From positions 1 through 13,717 of the forward strand of contig CALGGN010000436.1 in assembly GCA_937915915.1 (NCBI GenBank): DNA of 13,717 nt, read 5' to 3'. The DNA comes from an uncultured Selenomonas sp. GTDB lineage: Bacteria; Bacillota; Negativicutes; Selenomonadales; Selenomonadaceae. The notes below the pieces were generated by a model, which ran no database searches, was not told the DNA's origin, and saw only the letters and a program-made list of their open reading frames with translations. This document shows positions 12,101 to 13,717 of this stretch, piece by piece; the stretch's first letter is position 1, and each line of letters opens with the position of its first letter. A program made the translations under genes and the position numbers.

Positions 12101-13529
12101 CCTTCTGATTCTGTGGTATAGTGGAATCAACAGAAGGCTTGTCTATGGCCGGAATGCCGTCGTTCGTTTGAGCGGCTTGCACCGGAGGTACTGACAAGTC
12201 TTTTTTATTTTCCTCCGCCGTCTTCCCAAGAGCAAAGAAATTTGCTATAATAGAGTCATAAAGAGCGGTGCCTCCCAACTGTACCTTCCCATCGGAAGGA
12301 GGTTGGGTCTGTGAAAGGGCATCGATCTTTTTTTCTATGTCTTCCATGGAATATATTCCATGAATATAAAAGCTGCGTCCTCCAATGGTTTCACGTACGC
12401 GGCAAACAACATACTGCCGTTTGCCCTTATACTGGATTGGATAGACAAGGAAGTGATTCGTGATATTCTGCCCGTTGATATCCGGCACACTGTTCATGTA
12501 TGCAGCAACTTTCAGCCCTTCCGGCAAGCTGACAACCGTATCGTATTTTGCAGCGTACTGTAAATGACTGAGACTGTTTTTGATTCCTTTCTTGTTTACC
12601 TTAACTTTCCCAACCACTGTATCGGGTGCTGCGCCATTGGGATATTCCTTTGCAAAAGCATCAACGGCAGACTGAATCCCGCTCTTGCCTTCCATTTTAC
12701 TGACAATACCTTCTTTTACAGGAATGGGCTCAATGCTTTGCAACCTGTTATACTCACTCTTGGAGTTAGGGGTTAATACTGCATCCACATCCTGCTCGCC
12801 TTTATTGGCGGTTTTTTTATTGCCTTTCTTCTGATTCTGTGGTATAGTGGAAGCAAGAGAAGACGCAGGGATGGACGGGGTGCCGAGGGCTTCATTTGAA
12901 GATTCTGGTCCCGTAGATACGACTGCGTCTTTTTTATTTTCCTCTGTGGGGAGCGTATGGTTGTAATACTGAATGCTTCCATCGTTCCGCTTGACCAGAG
13001 TAATGTCGACAGGCGTATCATTTCCGTCAATCTTTGCGTTGGTATGAAGATAGTAAAAATATTCTCCGTCATGTTTATCTTCGGATGACGGCTTCCCGTC
13101 AATATTGGTCGCTTGTCTGATAAGCTTTGGCAAATACCTGACCAGTAATAGTTTATGTTCCTTTGCACTGCTGTTTTTGAATTCACGTTTCCCAGAACCG
13201 GTGAAGTTGACAATGGCATTCTCGTCAATGTCTATTTTCCCAAGTGCCTCGTTCTCTACGCTTGTCCCCTGTAAATGGTCGGCATAGTATTGCACAGCCT
13301 TCTTCCGCAGTTCCTTGATATCCTTGTACTCACCGAACTCATTCCCCGTCACGACAACCTCACCGCCTTGGTTATCGTGATTCGACGCAGAGGACGATTC
13401 TCCCTGCCTGTCGCCGTCACTGGCGGCTTTTTTGTTGCCTGCCTTCTGATTCTGTGATATAGTGGAATCTGTAGAAGACTTCGCTGAGTCGCTTTGGGCG
13501 TTTAAGTTCGGGGATTTTGCATCGAACAT
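3165..13529 (-). CDS. Giant phage large polyvalent (ejection-type) protein, 3454 aa
   Basis: This single uninterrupted frame encodes a chain of modules joined by Ser/Asn/Gln/Lys linkers. In order (residues): three small nuclease-like modules (about 64-200, 275-410, 535-720); zincin with HETFHW (H913-H917); LPD23-like zincin with HEIQH (H1206-H1210); unassigned helical parts; RadC/JAB domain with HNHPSGDPTPS (from H1836); unassigned modules; a long helical tail with a coiled coil near 2700-2780; an LPD38-like end with one or two hydrophobic segments (about 3163-3184, 3250-3268). This architecture belongs to the polyvalent proteins described in phages and conjugative elements, thought to enter the cell with the DNA and act on host defences and proteins. 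Subcellular action and substrates are not known. The ATG at 13529 has no ribosome site, and coding character extends upstream to about 13667, so the true start is uncertain. It ends at TAG, 4 bp before a strong terminator. Confidence 0.9.
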   Translation of the reverse strand: MFDAKSPNLNAQSDSAKSSTDSTISQNQKAGNKKAASDGDRQGESSSASNHDNQGGEVVVTGNEFGEYKDIKELRKKAVQYYADHLQGTSVENEALGKIDIDENAIVNFTGSGKREFKNSSAKEHKLLLVRYLPKLIRQATNIDGKPSSEDKHDGEYFYYLHTNAKIDGNDTPVDITLVKRNDGSIQYYNHTLPTEENKKDAVVSTGPESSNEALGTPSIPASSLASTIPQNQKKGNKKTANKGEQDVDAVLTPNSKSEYNRLQSIEPIPVKEGIVSKMEGKSGIQSAVDAFAKEYPNGAAPDTVVGKVKVNKKGIKNSLSHLQYAAKYDTVVSLPEGLKVAAYMNSVPDINGQNITNHFLVYPIQYKGKRQYVVCRVRETIGGRSFYIHGIYSMEDIEKKIDALSQTQPPSDGKVQLGGTALYDSIIANFFALGKTAEENKKDLSVPPVQAAQTNDGIPAIDKPSVDSTIPQNQKDSNKKEKNPDGTDVFVRSEPTADGTVSPSEQNPSAPNISQNQTQGNLVLGDKTAVKVFADSLTYDNIQMEEIPQELLSEINGSSNEENLQRAVDYLESRKGKQFTDPLGNQLYFEPGNTESMEQYALHLIAGKDASDEMDLSKVRDSRVLGVLLAQKTLESPLAVVEQKNNHRRVYISIYRGDVNYANSLVIGVEKGQDGRIVTVFMSGSKRDKKAALRELKNRLSGENTEKVLYISDGLYGHSRPTTEPRTSQGSVSLRPSGNQSVPQNQQKGNQKSTSKHSESQGAFSIGKINGKHQAKLETQLGERYVAELGTIAKNLGGTANKGKKTFTFKDRNSLDAFLEAANAYVSLADPDTMAKFSASDEIRKILDGIQIVNNEELNSQQRKLSELGDELGCQIVWIDADSRLNGMHIPGTNVTLLNRRAGMSLQKTFWHETFHWIKANNTPLWEELLTYFKGKNAFTKEQIESYRKKYGRYDLQKDEYVIEELLADAFIDVKQRVPFMQEMARENPSLARKFVAWIKQMMDRFVELFHNPEGRLTTEQRDIFVEAFGKLAGSMVDGDKRKLFKVYNSGKRITLSDGEPLPEFQFSKRNKYSFAGVNAENAPLDRLERAKEMDGKANPDKIYEETGWFKGKDGKWRFEIPDNLDQIDFSDFRNGATVTTLGKIYDNQSLYDAYPRLKDIRVGIDSLSENQFGAYNPSSNMIVLNGNKIDAAQSDDDMKKTLVHEIQHAIQGIEGFAVGGNMRTARDQILGEIRRIVRDQDFGSSEGIEFASLNDAAARLANKDDSFDAWWQAMQDIHEFEKSVPKEKMDKIRRLVSMRKKLSQALDSRSDRYLYENLGGEQEAREVERRAEGHTKAERAYMESLREQTKLEWLRLDLPENQQRQLDDYLKAIDEARASEDDSAWDRVTELEEALPKNVRKAVRNARFSKGAYEMARKDMMDFLPKPHDVNALIVFGGKEFAVSSENDVDNSENIGDNVIEEVFERAKQPRYLRIINDGMNYEEVVERLLEPENIAVSRALSLYEIRERNNDSTTIPRQKLKAFLQVADTRRRALKDERGRKTLHEILRQHGRIREGSNLERTLSGRDIQGIRLSDGTNRQSGIDVKIPGEFGSLYEHAVVKELLQEISEESRKSVKASANLNDEAKELYDKAVSNFPGIAKDKGVANLVREGIQQTLDFGSDPRTDTVRIGGNNGSSSAIGRGSSGVRSDDRNLTLGRRLTGIFERVQSERTDDGIGSLKEKRRGKIYGLGITRQLVNDGAVSLAGKKARDIQELAEIAQVLRHPGYEKFHTVYVDGRGKVKYHETVSCRLPSISKVMMPEDETGAKPWYENFVDRVNANIKKYKAKKVYYIHNHPSGDPTPSSDDLKITKHLLSKTPFAGHIVLDHDTFSAIGANGGVSKHQVLQGTIFSYDVAEIENPALGRQIKGLNDIRHVVNLVASDAETVAFFLDAKLKVRSVQKLHDRFSTLTEDKQIRYLRHCARVVGGNYVVITTSNQNLYKRMSSIVNFSGDAILDVAYIENGRAVESGRNAVVRPQRQWLGIDEETSEPKRVLEDTAQYGADTTKHSSESASSMPKNKLSVSEKPSRTGNRKSTFFTVDSDLMDVSGHIPENGIPFIDNLWYKDEYAADPTDLSTVSPKVLRKGNATNHVLAVIDYLKDKGYDKFQIKTMSEYSEALMESMEEKGYVKALSKWRNEGDNVTYQILDTVFGGKEFAVSSENDVDNSENIGDNESRETDPEIAKATERALFARYISANKRRELESGIKVDVARAKRAGTPIVRDSLRTINKMVDLFNEIPKKDSQRTNREMLATQIEYARRCFENEYSSDGRSEREDNGGYSSLGRGKASPYAGNLRDTSGQSAEASGKVQGEKAVIVDGERDDAKNFWRETFDREYKHQQDIRKGASTRTNASASSMPKNQDSTAGTKFSINASDNSTPSLTHRIKNILAGTPATAQARDQYRRKMARMIEDALGVKIRTGKLDVGRPENGTVVYKEKDKVIRSLHAYDWKNILPMASGLMAERLGIVGKAADTTAAMRNYISTWILTGAPNNTSVEADTFHRAMQEHPHFADRMLAIREQFQEWADKSTQEQMQGIVQWTKEKSPTWKERKDLLYEELVEELAPVEDMVRQYEQETGEKLEASLNPMTAFRLLRGAHGRAITMIEGVGQAAVDGLKANFPNINFDGFKTLHTILDEIGALQNQEKQHDFATYCIAKHILDMHRKNRQNRLEQEKLEYQVEGMREQVKEDTQKAKKMKERLALYQGEMAELRRLERRIESNKNKIREAEKRIESLEGSIYETPKEFTEENCEKYIRYGREKYDQAQKALVHFSNTTAAILADSGVISNKRYQELLQSWPNYVPLFRVFEENKDIDFGDSMKRIAGSMRDFVNPLESIVHNTVEFVKKAEKNKAKSLLADFARCDGIGRLLIEEVDNNSPNTETVITFYENGQRKYLETDPSIVKAVNNMDRRNSNAVLKFLHAITSVARACFTMASPEFAFRNIFRDYADAAVYNKFGFISPMDLARGFMHAFRRDNVYYEWLSSGAAQASAVSLDRNYTQEMIDKLGKTWKRRLASKQFFPAILEALQKASEYSEYATRIAMYEKAKAGLNKGRTRQDAMNALIGAAFESRDLMDFARHGRAGAFWNKLVPFANASIQGMNKFYRTLDWRNGNKKQAVRAFVRLAMSSILPAMLLFLMHHDDDWFKELPDWVKETHWVFKVGDTIIRIPKGSDVGVRFLSNAVEKGMAESFNHDRVKWTEYFMPLYDSLPNFLPIAILPLLEASLNRSTFTGRNIVPQYQEKLPAKMQYGPYTTGMAKVVGEMLGIAPSKVDHVIAGYTGSVGMAPWKLLDLGYGMYKGTRQLDTNITELPLTRALTYAPYKNPKSVQKYYEMLDEQTKLENEFKMTHKRPEGFDPALLQRLKDSKKQMSVLSKQERDLINNPNLTMDERKRRQFVIQQRRIRLVERIIK
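3689..6257 (-). other. Polyvalent protein C-terminal tail: helical region, coiled coil, LPD38-like end
   Basis: Residues about 2425-3280 are largely helical. They include a strong coiled coil near 2700-2780 (EMAELRRLERRIESNKNKI and similar) and FDGFKTLHTILDEIGALQNQ. The LPD38-like segment contains CFTMASPEFAFRNIFRDYAD and NKLVPFANASIQGMNKFY. A hydrophobic helix AMSSILPAMLLFLM lies near 3172-3184 and LPNFLPIAILPLLEA near 3255-3268. Such ends are found on phage internal or ejection proteins, and membrane insertion during DNA entry is the inferred role. Confidence 0.7.
6322..6345 (-). repeat. Linker repeat 7 (SASSMPKN type), copy B
   Basis: 24 bp identical to 7348-7371, in frame (offset 1026 bp = 342 codons). 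It lies just before the C-terminal helical tail. Confidence 0.9.
6338..6363 (-). repeat. Hairpin in the coding sequence at linker 7
   Basis: aagcac (6338-6343) pairs with gtgctt (6358-6363), extended inward by cgc/gcg and G-T pairs to a 4-base loop. Third of the AAGCAC/GTGCTT hairpins. Confidence 0.65.
6884..6953 (-). repeat. 70-bp perfect direct repeat, copy A
   Basis: Identical over 70 bp to 9149-9218. It encodes the peptide starting FGGKEFAVSSENDVDN and ending IGDN. Flanking sequence on both sides differs from the other copy, so the match ends sharply. Confidence 0.97.
7348..7371 (-). repeat. Linker repeat 6 (SASSMPKN type), copy A
   Basis: 24 bp identical to 6322-6345, encoding SASSMPK and part of the next Asn codon. 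It marks the end of the JAB-plus-partner section. Confidence 0.9.
7363..7386 (-). repeat. Perfect 10-bp inverted repeat with 4-base loop inside a linker
   Basis: gaagcactct (7363-7372) and agagtgcttc (7377-7386) pair perfectly. On the transcribed (minus-sense) RNA the loop is UCCG, a member of the very stable UNCG tetraloops. It lies at the KHSSESAS part of linker 6. Confidence 0.85.
7890..8348 (-). other. Polyvalent protein module: RadC/JAB-type MPN domain
   Basis: Residues about 1728-1880 hold a full JAMM-type site: KVKYHETVS (E1788), then VYYIHNHPSGDPTPSSDD (H1836, H1838, D1849). This is the RadC-like pattern HxHP-x7-S-x2-D. Related domains are zinc isopeptidases/metalloproteases, though RadC itself has no proven protease activity. 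A GHIVLDHDTFSAIGANG segment follows, also usual in phage JAB domains. The DNA between 6953 and 9149 that carries it is bounded by a perfect repeat. Confidence 0.8.
9149..9218 (-). repeat. 70-bp perfect direct repeat, copy B
   Basis: Identical to 6884-6953, in the same reading frame, at an offset of 2265 bp (755 codons). The two copies bracket the JAB-containing section of the giant gene. Confidence 0.97.
9540..10330 (-). other. Polyvalent protein module 5: LPD23-like second zincin (HEIQH)
   Basis: The module opens with KYSFAGVNAENAPLDRLERA and ETGWFKGKDGKWRFEI, the signature I associate with LPD23. It then has SNMIVLNG and the zinc motif VHEIQHAIQGIEGFAVGGN (H1206, E1207, H1210). GEQEAREVERR (about 1322-1332) is the likely third-ligand helix. 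It appears complete and distinct in sequence from the HETFH zincin upstream. Confidence 0.8.
10410..11222 (-). other. Polyvalent protein module 4: zincin metallopeptidase (HETFH)
   Basis: Residues about 770-1040 contain the zinc-binding HExxH as HETFHW (codons 10793-10776; H913, E914, H917). A downstream DEYVIEELLADAF (E965/E966) supplies the probable third ligand. The context MHIPGTNVTLLNRRAGMS and the helix FVAWIKQMMDRFVELFHNPE are typical of phage polyvalent zincins. All expected catalytic residues are present, so it is predicted active. Confidence 0.8.
11236..11262 (-). repeat. Hairpin in the coding sequence after linker 5
   Basis: aaagcac/gtgcttt and ctga/tcag pair, with one internal C-A mismatch and a 3-base loop. 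The outer arms match those of the hairpin at 7363-7386. Confidence 0.75.
11256..11303 (-). repeat. Linker repeat 5 (QSVPQNQQKGNQKSTS)
   Basis: Lies between the BECR-like module 3 and the HETFH zincin, and is followed directly by a DNA hairpin (11236-11262). Confidence 0.8.
11364..11927 (-). other. Polyvalent protein module 3: phage BECR-like nuclease domain
   Basis: Residues about 535-722 include RVYISIYRGD, NSLVIGVEKGQDGRIVTVFM and KKAALRELKNRL. The run of a beta hairpin, then 'GRIVTVF', is typical of the phage barnase/EndoU/colicin-E5-D/RelE-like nuclease domains (PBECR group). The likely activity is RNA cleavage, if the family assignment holds. A DNA hairpin and linker (11236-11303) separate it from the next module. 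Confidence 0.5.
11960..11994 (-). repeat. Linker repeat 4, degenerate (PNISQNQTQGN)
   Basis: Shares ISQNQ and GN with the other linkers but lacks the KK end. It directly precedes module 3. Confidence 0.7.
12075..12126 (-). repeat. Linker repeat 3 (DSTIPQNQKDSNKKEKN)
   Basis: The core at 12102-12126 matches linker 2. A degenerate extra copy (PNISQNQTQGN) follows at about 11960-11994. Confidence 0.85.
12300..13340 (-). other. Polyvalent protein modules 1 and 2: tandem nuclease-like (LPD3/BECR-type) domains
   Basis: Module 1 (about residues 64-200) begins FGEYKDIKELRKKAVQYYAD and contains KLLLVRYLPKLIRQATN and a terminal DGSIQYYNH. Module 2 (about 275-410) contains VNKKGIKNSLSHLQYAAKYD, VVSLPEGLKVAAY and FLVYPIQYKGKRQYVVCRVRE. 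Both follow the pattern of LPD3/barnase-EndoU-colicin-RelE (BECR) domains that recur in phage polyvalent proteins. Both are entered through a PQNQ/GNKK linker and left through EENKKD, suggesting they are duplicated or interchangeable. The fold assignment is by pattern memory, and catalytic residues are not identified with confidence. Confidence 0.5.
12795..12852 (-). repeat. Linker repeat 2 (ASTIPQNQKKGNKKTAN)
   Basis: The core at 12828-12852 is identical to linker 3 over about 25 bp. It separates nuclease-like modules 1 and 2. Confidence 0.85.
13422..13470 (-). repeat. Linker repeat 1 (DSTISQNQKAGNKKAAS)
   Basis: First in-frame copy downstream of the first ATG. The DNA at 13443-13466 differs by one base from linkers 2 and 3 over about 24 bp. 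Confidence 0.85.
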
Positions 13530-13667
13530 CGGCGGAGTCTTTGCTTTTTTATTGCCCTCATTTTGGGCAGACTTCTCCCCTCCCTGATTGGCAGAAGTCA
13601 GCTCATAATCGGCAATCTCATTTTCCGTTAGAGGGCGATCATAGTATATGGCTCCGTATCTGCCTCC
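13530..13667 (-). other. 5' coding extension of the giant gene lacking a normal start codon
   Basis: In frame with the giant ORF, codons upstream of the ATG at 13529 read to a TAG at 13670-13668 without interruption. They give YGAIYYDRPLTENEIADYEL, then a further linker-like SANQGG...SAQNEGNKKAK. Both look like authentic polyvalent-protein sequence. No in-frame ATG, GTG or TTG exists here. A GGGAGG ribosome site (13668-13663) precedes an in-frame ATA (13649). A second site GGAG (13655-13652) is correctly spaced (9 nt) for an ATG at 13642, but that ATG is one frame off and stops after four codons (MIAL). The DNA beyond 13679 may be the tail of another minus-strand gene (KKLRKTEIFKDN or TKKNGDIQR, two frames possible). 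Confidence 0.65.
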
Positions 13668-13717
13668 CTATATGATCTTTAATTATCTTTGAATATCTCC
13701 GTTTTTCTTAGTTTTTT

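Noticed and set aside
12790..13450. Programmed -1 frameshifting at A-runs followed by hairpins
   Set aside because: The A-runs are C/T-AAA-AAA in the zero frame and do not form an in-phase X-XXY-YYZ heptamer. The zero frame stays open for the whole protein.

Overview
The window looks like one end of a prophage or phage-like element in a Gram-positive-type bacterium. Strong AGGAGG-type ribosome sites, near-consensus sigma-A promoters and about 50% GC in the large gene point to Firmicutes. The style of the giant protein suggests Negativicutes or Clostridia, but that is inference and nothing here fixes the taxon.

Right and centre (3165-13529, minus): one ORF of 3454 codons fills three quarters of the window. 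It is a 'large polyvalent protein' of the kind phages inject with their DNA. In order it carries: an N-terminal set of small nuclease-like modules; a zincin metallopeptidase (HETFH); a second zincin module (HEIQH); a RadC/JAB-type MPN domain (HNHPSGDPTPS); and a long helical/coiled-coil tail ending in an LPD38-like membrane-associated region. Modules are separated by recurring low-complexity linkers (consensus S-T-I-P-Q-N-Q-x-K-x-G-N-K-K). A perfect 70-bp direct repeat brackets the JAB section. Coding character continues upstream of the first ATG to about 13667, but no ordinary start codon is available there.

Left-centre (904-3088): a compact immunity-like cluster. On the minus strand, a 57-aa ribbon-helix-helix (RHH) protein overlaps an ORF6N/KilAC antirepressor by ATGA. 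It is driven by TTGACA-N17-TAATAT and diverges from an XRE-type repressor on the plus strand. Between these and the giant gene lies a second divergent pair: a 39-aa basic microprotein (minus) behind a perfect TTGACA-N17-TATAAT promoter, and a 62-aa RHH protein (plus). The layout (ejection-type protein gene, then RHH regulators plus antirepressor) parallels the immI region of phage P22. A candidate ~70-nt RNA with two hairpins at 827-895 adds a possible sar-like element.

Left edge (1-774): a coupled minus-strand operon of three small unknown proteins (21, 84 and 87 aa). It converges on the 3' tail of a plus-strand gene across a strong bidirectional terminator. No tRNA, rRNA, CRISPR array, IS element or convincing att site was seen. 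No intergenic gap exceeds about 185 bp.
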